A DNA stretch of 64,000 nt from Opitutaceae bacterium TAV5 (GTDB taxonomy: Bacteria > Verrucomicrobiota > Verrucomicrobiia > Opitutales > Opitutaceae). The translations under genes were made by a program, and so were the position numbers. The stretch is from positions 5,689,001 through 5,753,000 of the forward strand of contig CP007053.1 of assembly GCA_000242935.3 (NCBI GenBank). Direction: 5' to 3'. The notes beneath the pieces are model-generated. The model was not told the DNA's origin, made no database searches, and saw nothing but the letters and a program-made list of their open reading frames with translations. Below, piece after piece: positions 28,890-37,588 of the stretch. Positions within the stretch are counted from its first letter, which is position 1. Every line of letters begins with the position of its first letter.

Positions 28890-29070
28890 GACTCCTGAAA
28901 AACGATTTTTTGAACAGAAGATAACGAAGGAAACAAAGATCAAACCAACGAAGAGGAATCTGTAACTCAGTAAATATAATAGTACTATATATTTTATTTC
29001 AGAGGCATTCTTTGTTTCAGGACTTCGTTATCTTCGTTTCCTTCTGTTCAAAAATGAATTTTTAGAACCT
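28890..29070. repeat. imperfect inverted repeat, GAACAGAAGATAACGAAGG family
   Basis: The left arm (about 28890-28951) contains TTGAACAGAAGATAACGAAG and GAAACAAAGA; the right arm (about 29006-29070) carries TCTTTGTTTC and CTTCGTTATCTTCGTTTCCT, then TTCTGTTCAAAAA. The centre is very AT-rich. It fills nearly the whole gap between ispF and the oligopeptide-binding protein gene. Confidence 0.8.
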
Positions 29071-29086
29071 TCCTCATTTTCTCTCC

Positions 29087-30754
29087 ATGTGCTTTTCCCG
29101 GAAACCCGTCCTTCTTTTCGCTGCCGGCCTGCTCGTCACCGCTCTTGCCGGCTGCGGTCGCCGTGAAACGCCGGTCGTCGCAGGCATCCGCACGCAGACC
29201 CTGCACCAGGGCATTCGCGCCGAACCGACATCGCTCGATCCTCACCAGGCGACGCAGGCGACGGACTATCATGTGTTCTCCGCGCTTTACGAAGGGCTCG
29301 TCGCCGAAGACCCGGTGGACCTGCACCCGGTGCCCGGCGTGGCGACGCGTTGGGACGTCTCGCCCGACGGTCTCGTTTACACCTTCCGCCTGCGCGCCGA
29401 CGCCCGCTGGTCCAACGGCGCACCGGTGACGGCCGGCGATTTCGCCGAGTCGATCCGGCGCGTGCTGACGCCGGCCTTTGCCTGCGCCAACGCCCCGCTT
29501 CTCTACGTGCTCCAGGGAGCGCAGGCGTACCATCAAGGCAAACTCGACGACTTTTCGCAGGTGGGCGTCCGCGTGATCGACGACCGCACGCTGCGACTCA
29601 CGCTCGAACACCCGGCGCCGGCCTTTGTCTCGCAGCTCAATCATCCGGTGTGGTTTCCCGTGCATCGCGCCTCGATCGAGGCGGCTGCCTCGCCGCAAGG
29701 TTTTGCCGATCGCGCCGCCCGCTGGGCCGTCCCCGGCACGCTGGTCGGCAACGGTCCGTTCGTGCTCTCCGAAGTGCTCTCCGGGCAACGCATCACCGTC
29801 ACGAAATCTCCGACTTATTGGGACGCGGCCACGGTGAAGCTCAACGCCATCAGCTTCCATCCGATCGAGAGTCTCGATGCCGAGGAACGCGCTTTCCGGG
29901 GCGGTCAACTCCACATCACGGATTCGATTCCCGTCGGCCGCATCGATGCCTGGCGACGCGATCAGCCGGAGTCGCTGCGTGTCGATCCCTACCTCGCGGT
30001 CGAGTTTTACCGGATCAACATCACGCGCCCCTTCCTCAATGAAACAAAAGTCCGCCGCGCTCTGGCGCTCGCCATCGACCGCGCCACCCTGGCCGGCCAG
30101 GTGCTGCGCGGCGTGCAGCGTCCCGCGGCCACCTTCACGCCCGATGGCATCCCCGGTTACGCACCGCCGGCCGACGCGCCCGCGGCGTTTCGCTACGATC
30201 CCGATGCCGCCCGCAAGCTGCTCGCCGACGCCGGTTATCCCGATGGCAAGGGCGCGCCGGTCGTGGAAATTTTGTTCAACACCTCGGAAACGCGCCGCGC
30301 CGTCGCCGAGACGGTCCAGCGGATGTGGCAGCGCGAACTCCACATCGAGTCACGCCTTGTCAACCAGGAGTTCGGCGCCACGCTCCAGGCGCGCACCTCC
30401 GGCAGCTACGAAGTGCTCCGTTCGTCATGGACGGCCGACTACGCCGACCCGATGACCTTTCTCGATCTTTTCACATCCGCCAGCGCGAACAATTTCACCC
30501 ACTGGAAAAACACGGCCTACGACCAGCTCGTCTACCGCGCCCAGCGCACCGCCGATCCCGCCGCCCGCGCCGCGTTCCTGCGCGAGGCCGAGACGCTCCT
30601 GCTCGAGGCCACACCGGTGATCCCGCTCTGGCACTACGCGCACGTCTTCCTGATCCATCCCGCCGTGCGCGGCTGGCATCCCACCGTGCTCGACCATCAT
30701 CCCTGGAAACACGTCTCGCTCTCCGCGTCCGGTTCTCCAGGCTCCGCTCCCTGA
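29087..30754 (+). CDS. oligopeptide ABC transporter substrate-binding lipoprotein (OppA-like)
   Basis: A periplasmic solute-binding protein of the SBP_bac_5 family. The N-terminus is a lipoprotein signal peptide with lipobox LAGC (Cys23). Family landmarks are EPTSLDPHQATQ, YEGLVAEDP, DGLVYTFRLRADARWSNGAP and VRRALALAIDR. It should bind oligopeptides or similar ligands and deliver them to an Opp/Dpp permease, but no permease or ATPase genes follow, so it works with a transporter encoded elsewhere. Length is 555 residues. The gene begins 16 bases after a large palindrome. Confidence 0.92.
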   Translation: MCFSRKPVLLFAAGLLVTALAGCGRRETPVVAGIRTQTLHQGIRAEPTSLDPHQATQATDYHVFSALYEGLVAEDPVDLHPVPGVATRWDVSPDGLVYTFRLRADARWSNGAPVTAGDFAESIRRVLTPAFACANAPLLYVLQGAQAYHQGKLDDFSQVGVRVIDDRTLRLTLEHPAPAFVSQLNHPVWFPVHRASIEAAASPQGFADRAARWAVPGTLVGNGPFVLSEVLSGQRITVTKSPTYWDAATVKLNAISFHPIESLDAEERAFRGGQLHITDSIPVGRIDAWRRDQPESLRVDPYLAVEFYRINITRPFLNETKVRRALALAIDRATLAGQVLRGVQRPAATFTPDGIPGYAPPADAPAAFRYDPDAARKLLADAGYPDGKGAPVVEILFNTSETRRAVAETVQRMWQRELHIESRLVNQEFGATLQARTSGSYEVLRSSWTADYADPMTFLDLFTSASANNFTHWKNTAYDQLVYRAQRTADPAARAAFLREAETLLLEATPVIPLWHYAHVFLIHPAVRGWHPTVLDHHPWKHVSLSASGSPGSAP

Positions 30755-30796
30755 AATCACCCGTCACCCTCGACTCGCAACATTCCGCAATCCACC

Positions 30797-31717
30797 ATGA
30801 AACACTCCCGAACCGATTACCGCGGCGGCAACGCCCATGTACTCTCGACGCCCGCGCTCGAACTCGCCGTGACCACCGACGTGGGGCCGCGCGTCGTCTC
30901 GCTCCGCTCCCTCAAGGGCAAAAAAGCCGGCAATGTTTTCCTCTCGTTCGATCCGAAAACGGAGCAGCGGCTCAACGGCTACCTCCTGCGCGGCGGCCAC
31001 CGCCTCTGGACGTCTCCCGAGCATCCCGTGCGCAGCTACCAGCCCGACGATGAACCGCTCGCCGTCAAACCGCTCAAAAACGGCATCGCGCTCTCGCAGC
31101 CCGTCGAACAAAAAACCGGCATCCAGAAAGCTCTCAAGATCGAGCTCCTCGGCGCCCGCACGGTCAAGGTCACCCATGCGCTCACCAACGAAGGTCTCTG
31201 GCCCGTCGAGCTCTCTGCCTGGGGACTCAGCATGCTCCGTGCCGGCGGCTACGGCGTGCTGCCGCTTCTGCCGAAAGGCGACCACAGGAGCGGCGACCTG
31301 CTCCCCTCGTATTCCGTCGTCCCCTGGACGTACACCGACCTCTCGCTGCCGGTCTGGGACCTGCACCGCGACTTCATCGGCATCGACGTCCGGAAAGCGC
31401 CCGCGCCGCAAAAACTCGGCATCACCAACTATCCCGGCTGGTCCGCCTACTGGGTCGAGGGAACGACCTTCGTCAAATATGCGCCCGTTCGCCCCGGCGC
31501 TGCGTACCCGGATTTCGGATGCGCCTTCGAGACGTTCACGGACGGAGCCATGATCGAGTTCGAGACGTTGAGCCCGCTGGTGAAGCTGGAGCCGGGCGCG
31601 TTTGTCCAGCACGTCGAACACTGGACGCTGCTCGATGGCCTTGCGAAGCCGAATACCGACGCCGCCTTCACCAAGCTTGCCGCCGCGGTCGGCAAGTGGA
31701 CAAAAACTCTCCGGTAA
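30797..31717 (+). CDS. DUF4380-like protein, beta-sandwich (mutarotase-like)
   Basis: A 306-residue protein without signal peptide or membrane segment. It starts with a pattern seen in DUF4380/galactose-mutarotase-like proteins: LELAVTTDVGPRVVSLRSL, then GGHRLWTSPEH, and a central LTNEGLWPVELSAWGLSML. Such proteins bind or rearrange sugars, but I cannot name the substrate. It lies 42 bases after the OppA-like gene and 57 before fmt on the same strand. Confidence is good that it is a gene, moderate in the family. Confidence 0.75.
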   Translation: MKHSRTDYRGGNAHVLSTPALELAVTTDVGPRVVSLRSLKGKKAGNVFLSFDPKTEQRLNGYLLRGGHRLWTSPEHPVRSYQPDDEPLAVKPLKNGIALSQPVEQKTGIQKALKIELLGARTVKVTHALTNEGLWPVELSAWGLSMLRAGGYGVLPLLPKGDHRSGDLLPSYSVVPWTYTDLSLPVWDLHRDFIGIDVRKAPAPQKLGITNYPGWSAYWVEGTTFVKYAPVRPGAAYPDFGCAFETFTDGAMIEFETLSPLVKLEPGAFVQHVEHWTLLDGLAKPNTDAAFTKLAAAVGKWTKTLR

Positions 31718-31774
31718 GAGGCGTCGCCTCGTTCTCCCTGTCCTTCGAGACAAGCTGTCAAAGTCTTCCGTCCT

Positions 31775-32782
31775 ATGCCGCCACCGCCGCTCCGGCTTGT
31801 TTTCATGGGCTCCGATGCCATTGCCCTCCCGCTGCTCGACTGGCTGGCGGGGGAGGGCTGCGGCGTGGCGCGTATCGTCGCCGTTTTCACCCAGCCCGAC
31901 CGGGCGGTCGGCCGCGGGCAGAAGGTCGTGCCCAATGCGATAAAAACCTGGGCGCTCGCCCGCGGGCTGCCCGTGCTCCAGCCGGAGAAACTCACCGATG
32001 AGACCCGCGCCGGCCTCGCGGCTTTCGAGCCCGATGTGACTCTCGTCATGGCCTACGGCCACATCCTGCGCGAGGCGTTTATCGCCACGCCGCGGCTGGG
32101 CACCCTCAACCTCCACACCTCGCTGCTTCCCGAATACCGCGGCGCCTCTCCGATCCAGACGGCCATCGCCTGCGGCGAGCGTGAAACCGGGGTCACGCTC
32201 ATGCGGATCGTCCGCCAGCTCGACGCCGGGCCGGTGGCCGATGTCGAACGCGTGCCGGTCGGCCCGCGCGACACCGCCCTCGATGTAGAGCAGCGCCTCG
32301 CGGCTGCCTGCGTGCCGCTGCTTGCCCGGGCCCTCCCGCGACTCGCCGCCGGCACGCTCGCTTTTGCCGAACAGGATCACGCCGCCGCGACGTTTTGCCG
32401 CAAACTTTCGAAGACCGACTCCGCCCTGGACTTCAGCCAGCCTGCCGCCGCCCTTGCCGCCCGCATCAACGGTTTTTTCCCGTGGCCGGCCTGCAGCGTC
32501 GAAATAAACGGACAACCGATCCGGTTTGGCCAAGCGGACACGCTTGCCTTCGCCGCCCCACCGCCATCGACCGGAAGCGACGCGCCGCCACCCGGACCGG
32601 GCGTCGTTCTCGGCCAGGATGCCGAAGGATTGCTGATCACGACCGGCGAAGGAACGCTCCGCGTGCTGCGCCTGCAACGCCCCGGCGGACGCATGCTGCC
32701 GGCCCCGGAATTTTTCCGCGGGTTTGTTCTCCCTCCGGGAACCCCGCTTCCCTCAAAAACCATGATTTCGCTCATGGCGTAA
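31775..32782 (+). CDS. fmt: methionyl-tRNA formyltransferase
   Basis: Transfers a formyl group from 10-formyl-THF to initiator Met-tRNA. Catalytic landmarks: LNLHTSLLPEYRGASPI with the conserved Asn-His pair, VFTQPDRAVGRG for folate binding, and ETGVTLMRIVRQLDAGPV with the catalytic Asp. The C-terminal ~110 residues form the tRNA-binding domain (INGFFPWPACSVEINGQPIR). Length is 335 residues, about 20 more than in E. coli. No def gene is adjacent. The start at the ATG giving MPPPPLRLVFMGSD is the first plausible one. Confidence 0.95.
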   Translation: MPPPPLRLVFMGSDAIALPLLDWLAGEGCGVARIVAVFTQPDRAVGRGQKVVPNAIKTWALARGLPVLQPEKLTDETRAGLAAFEPDVTLVMAYGHILREAFIATPRLGTLNLHTSLLPEYRGASPIQTAIACGERETGVTLMRIVRQLDAGPVADVERVPVGPRDTALDVEQRLAAACVPLLARALPRLAAGTLAFAEQDHAAATFCRKLSKTDSALDFSQPAAALAARINGFFPWPACSVEINGQPIRFGQADTLAFAAPPPSTGSDAPPPGPGVVLGQDAEGLLITTGEGTLRVLRLQRPGGRMLPAPEFFRGFVLPPGTPLPSKTMISLMA

Positions 32783-32964
32783 TCTGATGGAGCTGATAAG
32801 CAGTCCTCCAGGCTGCTTTCGATGAGCGGGATGTGAGGTCTCCAGGCAGCTATCCGGATGGCGAAACAGGGTGGTTCCGGCGAGTACGGAAAAATTCGTA
32901 CAGCCTCAAATATCAGGTGTTTGCCTGACTACCGCGGCCCGGAAATTTCGGGCAAGATGGGGCC

Positions 32965-33681
32965 ATGAAATTAACCCGACTCGTCTCCATTCTTACCGTT
33001 GCAGTCCTTTCGGTTCCGTTTGCGCAGGCCGATGACTCGGCGTCTTCCTCCGGTGTGGCCACCAACATGGCCGCCGGCGGCCACGAAAACACGGCCTACC
33101 GCGCACTGTCTTCCGAGGCGGTGCGAAAGCTGAATGCCGGTAATCATCGCATGCGGACGGGCCGTCCGAAGTACGCGAAATTCCAGGGCGAGAGCGCGGC
33201 TGCCTCTCCTCTGGCCAAGGGGGTGGATGCCCTGATCGTGACCAGCGCCGAACTGGCCCCCACGGTTTCCGAGATCGTCGACGCCCAGCCGGGCGCGGTC
33301 CACGCGGTTCCCGTGGATGTGAACAACCTGACCGAGGCCGATGCGCAGCGCATCGCCGATGAACTGACCCAATCCAGGGCTCCGCTTTGTGTGTTCCTGG
33401 TTCACCCGACCGAGGCGCTCGAGGAGCAGTACGGCAAGTCGACACGTCAGCTGGATGCGGCACTCTCCGAAATCGCTTCGGCCGGCATCTCCCGCCTGCT
33501 CGCCCTGAGCCCGGCGCTCAGTTCCCGCGTCCAGAACGGCACACTGAGCCTGATCGGCGGCACCTACGACTTTACCTCTTCCAGGCTCATGCTGCTCACA
33601 CCCAAGTCGACTCGCCGCTGGGTAGCCAATTACGACGTCCCGCATCCCCAGGATCTGGTTCCGGTGAGCCCTTCTTCCTGA
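32965..33681 (+). CDS. secreted beta-carbonic-anhydrase-like protein lacking zinc ligands
   Basis: A signal peptide (residues 1-22, ending AQA|DD) precedes a domain with the order of beta-carbonic anhydrase: RKLNAGNHRMRTGRPKY (54-70) matches the L-x-GN-x-R-F opening. DALIVTSAEL (88-97) lies where the enzyme has the Cys-x-Asp-x-Arg zinc and catalytic dyad. CVFLVHPTEA (142-151) occupies the His-x2-Cys position, and NGTLSLIGGTYDF (191-203) matches the closing strand. Two of three zinc ligands are therefore replaced (Thr93 for Cys, Glu150 for Cys) and the Asp-Arg dyad is lost. It should be exported and catalytically inactive as an anhydrase. A ribosome-binding site and a clear terminator flank it. 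Confidence 0.8.
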   Translation: MKLTRLVSILTVAVLSVPFAQADDSASSSGVATNMAAGGHENTAYRALSSEAVRKLNAGNHRMRTGRPKYAKFQGESAAASPLAKGVDALIVTSAELAPTVSEIVDAQPGAVHAVPVDVNNLTEADAQRIADELTQSRAPLCVFLVHPTEALEEQYGKSTRQLDAALSEIASAGISRLLALSPALSSRVQNGTLSLIGGTYDFTSSRLMLLTPKSTRRWVANYDVPHPQDLVPVSPSS

Positions 33682-33716
33682 AGTCGAAGGACCCGAAAAC
33701 CTGATCCCTTGCAAAA

Positions 33717-33744
33717 AAACCCGGAGCATATCCGGGTTTTTCTG
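33717..33744 (+). terminator. intrinsic terminator after the carbonic-anhydrase-like gene
   Basis: AAACCCGGA and TCCGGGTTT form a 9-bp stem with a GCATA loop followed by a short T-run, 35 bases after the stop codon. The A-run before the stem means it could also act on the opposite strand. Confidence 0.88.
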
Positions 33745-33763
33745 TTTCCGGAGCGGAGTGTGA

Positions 33764-33886
33764 AGGAGCGGCGATCTCCAGATCGCCGGATTGGAGTAAT
33801 CGGGGGAGGTGTGGGCCATGGAGACGGCGAGGCACCGGGCGAGGCGCTGTCGCGCCTCGTCGCAGCGGCAGGAATGCCGCCGCTCC
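33764..33886. repeat. hairpin repeat, GGAGCGGCG family
   Basis: Opens with GGAGCGGCGATCTCCAGATC and closes with GCAGCGGCAGGAATGCCGCC followed by GCTCC, the inverse of the family core. Between the ends lie smaller palindromes such as GGCGATCT/AGATCGCC and GCGAGGCG/CGCCTCG. The composition is a mosaic of hairpin modules seen elsewhere in the window. Confidence 0.7.
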
Positions 33887-33976
33887 AGGCGGCATCGCTT
33901 CGGGTCGTAACCGCCTGGGCGTCCGCTTCACTTCCGGGCTTGAGCGGCGGCGGCCGGGCGGGACAGACTCCGCGGC

Positions 33977-35671
33977 GTGTCGCCTCGCTTCGCGCGTTTC
34001 GTCTTTCTCCTGACCGCGGTGTTTTTCGCGGCCTTTTTCGTCTGGCCGGTTTTTCAGATCCTGAAAGGCGGCTTCATCGATGCAGATGGCCGCTTCACAC
34101 TCGGCTACGTCGGCGCGGTGCTGCGCGATCCGGTCTACCTCGAAGGTTTTTTCAATGCGTTCCGGCTCGCCTGCGCGACCACGGCGGCGGCGTTTCTGAT
34201 CGGGGTGCCGCTGGCCTTCATCTCGGACCGGTTTGTGTTTCCCGGGCGCGGACTGCTCGGCGCCGTCGTGCTGGTGCCGATGATCCTGCCGCCGTTTGTC
34301 GGAGCGATCGGCATCCGGCAGATTTTTGGCCAGTATGGCGCGCTCAATGCCCTCCTCATCCAGCTCGGCGTGCGACCGGAGGGATGGACGTTCGACTGGT
34401 TTGCGGCGAACCAGTTCTGGGGGATCGTCGCCGTCAATGCGCTCTCGCTCTATCCGATCGTGTACCTCAACACGGCGGCGGCGCTCGCCAACGTGGACCC
34501 GGCGATGGAGGAGGCGGCGCAAAATCTCGGCTGCACCGGCTGGCGGCGGTTTTTCCGCGTGACGCTGCCGCTGATCCGGCCGGGCCTCTTCGCCGGCGGC
34601 ACGATCGTGTTCATCTGGTCGTTCACCGAACTCGGGGTGCCGCTGATTTTCGACTACACGCAGGTGACGTCGGTGCAGATTTTCGACGGGCTGAAAAACA
34701 TCGGCAACAACCCGTTTCCGTATGCGCTGGTGAGCGTGCTGCTGGTGGCGAGCACGCTGATCTACGCCGTCGGCAAGGGCGTTTTCGGGCGGGCGGGCCA
34801 CGCGATGATGGCGAAGGCCACGAGCAGCGGCGGGGCGCGGCGGTTGCCGGCGACCGGAGCGCTGGCCTGCACGCTGGCGTTTGGCGGCGTCACGGCGCTG
34901 GCGATGCTGCCGCATGCCGGGGTGGTCTTGATGGCGTTCGGGCAGGACTGGTTCGGCACGGTGTTTCCCGAGCGCTACACGCTGGAAAATTTCCGGCTCG
35001 CGCTCGGGCACGATCTGACCGTGCCGGCCATCGCCAACAGCCTGAAATTCGCCAGCTTCTCCACGCTCGTCGATCTGGTGCTCGGCGTGACGATCGCGTG
35101 GGTGGTGGTGCGTTCGCGGATCGCGGGCCGGCAGGTGCTGGATTTGCTGGCGATGCTGCCGCTGGCCGTGCCGGGGCTCGTCCTGGCGTTCGGCTACCTG
35201 GCGATGAGCCAGGAAGGGCGATTTTTCGCGTTCCTGAATCCGGTGGAAAACCCGACGGTGCTGCTGATTGTGGCGTACGCCGTGCGCCGGTTGCCGTACG
35301 TGGTGCGCTCGGCGGTGGCGGGTTTCCAGCAGGCGAGCGAGACGCTCGAGGAGGCGGCGCAAAATCTCGGCTGCCCGCCGCTCAAGTCCGTTGTCAAGGT
35401 GACGCTGCCGCTGATCGCGGCCAACCTGATCGCGGGCGGTCTGCTGGCGTTCGCATTCGCGATGCTGGAGGTATCCGATTCGCTGATACTGGCGCAGAAG
35501 CAGGCGTTTTATCCGATCACCAAATCCATCCTCGAACTGTTCCAGTTGCTCGGCGACGGGCAGTTCATCGCCAGCGCGCTGGGCGTGTGGGCGATGGCGT
35601 TCCTCGCGGCGGTGATCGTGGGGGCGAGCCTGCTGCTGGGGAAAAAACTGGGAGCGATTTTCCGTGTGTGA
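33977..35671 (+). CDS. two-domain ABC transporter permease (iron(III)/thiamine-type, FbpB-like)
   Basis: A 564-residue polytopic protein made of two homologous permease halves, each with an EAA loop: EEAAQNLGCTGWRRFF near residue 177 and EEAAQNLGCPPLKSVV near 457. This duplicated layout is typical of FbpB/ThiP/PotB-type permeases for ferric iron, thiamine or 2-aminoethylphosphonate. No ATPase or binding protein gene adjoins it, unlike most members. The GTG at 33977 gives MSPRFARFVFLL; the frame has no better start. Substrate is not assigned. Confidence 0.88.
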   Translation: MSPRFARFVFLLTAVFFAAFFVWPVFQILKGGFIDADGRFTLGYVGAVLRDPVYLEGFFNAFRLACATTAAAFLIGVPLAFISDRFVFPGRGLLGAVVLVPMILPPFVGAIGIRQIFGQYGALNALLIQLGVRPEGWTFDWFAANQFWGIVAVNALSLYPIVYLNTAAALANVDPAMEEAAQNLGCTGWRRFFRVTLPLIRPGLFAGGTIVFIWSFTELGVPLIFDYTQVTSVQIFDGLKNIGNNPFPYALVSVLLVASTLIYAVGKGVFGRAGHAMMAKATSSGGARRLPATGALACTLAFGGVTALAMLPHAGVVLMAFGQDWFGTVFPERYTLENFRLALGHDLTVPAIANSLKFASFSTLVDLVLGVTIAWVVVRSRIAGRQVLDLLAMLPLAVPGLVLAFGYLAMSQEGRFFAFLNPVENPTVLLIVAYAVRRLPYVVRSAVAGFQQASETLEEAAQNLGCPPLKSVVKVTLPLIAANLIAGGLLAFAFAMLEVSDSLILAQKQAFYPITKSILELFQLLGDGQFIASALGVWAMAFLAAVIVGASLLLGKKLGAIFRV

Positions 35672-35680
35672 GGGATTTCC

Positions 35681-35782
35681 CGGAGCGGCGGCATTCCTGC
35701 CGCCGGACGGGACGACAGTCCCGCCATCATACCGGACAGGCGCGCTGGCGCGCGCCCGGCGGCAGGGACGCCGCCGCTCCGG
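35681..35782. repeat. hairpin repeat, GGAGCGGCGGCAT family, after the permease gene
   Basis: CGGAGCGGCGGCATTCCTGC (35681) is inverted as GGCAGGGACGCCGCCGCTCC ending at 35780. The loop contains GACGGGAC/GTCCCGCC and GCGCGCTGGCGCGCGC palindromes. It begins about ten bases after the permease stop codon. Confidence 0.8.
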
Positions 35783-35845
35783 GCCTGCCTCGGGGCTTGC
35801 TCCCGGATTCCCCGCTGGTAAAGAACAGGACTTTTCCGCTTAACC

Positions 35846-36715
35846 ATGTTCTGGCTACTCCTCGTTTCACTGATCTGGGCGTTTTCCTTCGGGCTGATCA
35901 AGGGGCAGCTCGTGGGGCTCGATCCGGATGCGGTTTCGGCGGTGCGACTGGCGTTCGCTCTCGTGGTGTTTTTACCGGTCTGGAAACCGAAGGCGGTGCG
36001 GTGGCAGACCGGCTCCTGGTTGGCCGTGATCGGGGCGATGGAGTTTGGCGCGATGTATGTCCTTTACCAGCGCGCCTTTGTGTGGATCGAGGCCTATCAG
36101 GTGGTGCTGTTCACGATCCTTACCCCGATCTATGTGGCGTTGCTCGACTCGGCCCTGGACAACAAGCTGCGGCCGCGCCACCTGATCGCGGCGGCGGTGT
36201 CGGTCGCCGGAGCGGGCGTGGCGGTCTGGACGCGGGAGGGCGGGCCGGACCTGCTGACCGGTTTCGCGCTGGTGCAGGGAGCCAACCTGTGTTTCGCCGC
36301 GGGGCAGGTGGCGTACAAGCGCACGCGGCCGGCGATCCGCGCGGAGGTGTCGGGCGCGTCGCTGTTCGCCTGGCTTTATCTGGGGGCGGTGATTGCGGCG
36401 CTGGCGGCATCGCTGGTGTTTGGCGCGGACTGGGGGGCGTTCCGGCCGACGCCGAAGCAGTGGGGCGTGCTGGCGTATCTGGGGATACTGGCTTCGGGCG
36501 TGTGTTTCTTCTGGTGGAACCTCGGCGTGGTGCGCGTCAATGCAGGGACGCTGGCGGTGTTCAACAACGCCAAGCTGCCTCTCGGCATCGCGTGTTCGCT
36601 GCTGTTTTTTGGCGAGAAAGCCAACCCGTGGCGACTCGGTGTCAGCCTTGTCTTGCTGGTGATCGGCGTGCTGATCGCGGAGTGGCGAGGGAAGGGGAGA
36701 GAGAGGGCCGGGTGA
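35846..36715 (+). CDS. DMT superfamily (EamA) transporter
   Basis: A 289-residue inner-membrane protein with about ten hydrophobic helices in two repeats, the layout of EamA drug/metabolite exporters. The N-terminus MFWLLLVSLIWAFSFGLIKG and the second-half motif AYLGILASGVCFFWWNLGV are typical, with NNAKLPLGIACSLLFFGE near the C-terminus. Substrate is unknown; relatives export amino acids or metabolites. It lies between two hairpin repeats, on the strand of the preceding permease. The gap of 174 bases with a repeat makes co-transcription uncertain. Confidence 0.88.
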   Translation: MFWLLLVSLIWAFSFGLIKGQLVGLDPDAVSAVRLAFALVVFLPVWKPKAVRWQTGSWLAVIGAMEFGAMYVLYQRAFVWIEAYQVVLFTILTPIYVALLDSALDNKLRPRHLIAAAVSVAGAGVAVWTREGGPDLLTGFALVQGANLCFAAGQVAYKRTRPAIRAEVSGASLFAWLYLGAVIAALAASLVFGADWGAFRPTPKQWGVLAYLGILASGVCFFWWNLGVVRVNAGTLAVFNNAKLPLGIACSLLFFGEKANPWRLGVSLVLLVIGVLIAEWRGKGRERAG

Positions 36716-36780
36716 GGGAGCGGCGGCATTCCTGTCGCTGCTTTGCCGGACGGAGTTTCCGCAATACGGGGAGCAGCGCA
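36716..36780. repeat. repeat of the GGAGCGGCGGCAT family, single arm
   Basis: GGAGCGGCGGCATTCCTGTC, then GCTGC-TTGCCGGACGGAGTTT and GCAATACGG. This arrangement of words is found in reverse complement at 53878-53939, so the two sites share a stretch of roughly 55 bases. It starts at the DMT transporter stop codon. Confidence 0.7.
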
Positions 36781-36813
36781 GCCGTGTGACGGGCGAATGC
36801 CCCGCCGGGCGCA

Positions 36814-37497
36814 TCAATTGCGGACCGTGATCTCGTGGCCGTGTCGATGCTCGTGTTTCGCGGTGAAAATGGCCGAGGTCGTGTAGCCGTTGGCGGGATT
36901 GCGGATGTAGTCCAGAAACGCCTCCACGCCGTCGTGGTCGGTATTGTCGCTCGCGACGATCGCGCCGCTGCGCAGCCCCGGCTCCAGCAATTTGAGCACG
37001 TCGAAATACAGGTTCTTGGCGCCGTCCAGAAAGACCATGTCGATCTCGCCGACCGGCCCGGCCAGCGTCTGCAACGCATCGCCCACGCGAAACTCGACCA
37101 GATCCGCCAACCCGGCGTCCGTCAGGTTTTTCTTCGCCCGCTCCGCCTTGTCCGGAGCAAACTCGGTGGTGATCACCCGGCCGCCGCCGTTGTCGCGGAT
37201 CGCCGCCGCCAGATGGATCGTCGACACGCCGAAGGAGGTGCCAAACTCGACCACCGTCCTCGCCCGGGTTGCCCGCGCCAAGGCATAGAGCAACCGGCCG
37301 AATTCCGGAGGCACCGCGCTGTAAGCCTTGCGCATCTCGCCCAAAAAGGAGCCTCCGGTCCTGGAGAACTCGCCGGCCTGGCGCGCGATATCACGAACCA
37401 GGGGATCGTTTTGCGCAGCGTCGGCGTAGAGCGCGTCGAGCAATTCGCGAACGCGAGGTGTGTTTATGCAGGATTTCATGATGTTTGCCGTGTTCAT
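36814..37497 (-). CDS. class I SAM-dependent O-methyltransferase
   Basis: A 227-residue methyltransferase with the SAM-binding motif VVEFGTSFGVSTIHLAAAI, then RVITTEF (acidic beta-2 end), VGDALQTL, and IDMVFLDGAKNLY, the catechol-O-methyltransferase-like metal/substrate motif, with IVASDNTDHDG. A small-molecule or antibiotic acceptor is likely but unspecified. It is transcribed divergently from a MarR-type regulator 107 bases away, which suggests that the regulator controls it in response to the compound it methylates. ATG 37479 is an alternative start. Confidence 0.87.
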   Translation of the reverse strand: MNTANIMKSCINTPRVRELLDALYADAAQNDPLVRDIARQAGEFSRTGGSFLGEMRKAYSAVPPEFGRLLYALARATRARTVVEFGTSFGVSTIHLAAAIRDNGGGRVITTEFAPDKAERAKKNLTDAGLADLVEFRVGDALQTLAGPVGEIDMVFLDGAKNLYFDVLKLLEPGLRSGAIVASDNTDHDGVEAFLDYIRNPANGYTTSAIFTAKHEHRHGHEITVRN

Positions 37498-37588
37498 ACC
37501 GATGGGGAATGCGTCCGTGGCCGGAAGGGCCGCGGGCGGGATCGCCCCGGTGATACGCCGGATTTGGCTTTCATGCCGGGACGATATT

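Noticed and set aside
33596-35362. 588-codon minus-strand frame rich in Arg/His/Pro/Gln
   Set aside because: Composition is typical of the reverse of a GC-rich membrane protein gene; overlaps the permease.
33709-36789. Longest open frame of the window (1026 codons, + strand)
   Set aside because: It overlaps two well-supported genes in another frame, has Arg/Gly/Ala-rich shadow composition and no motif; it is a by-product of high GC.
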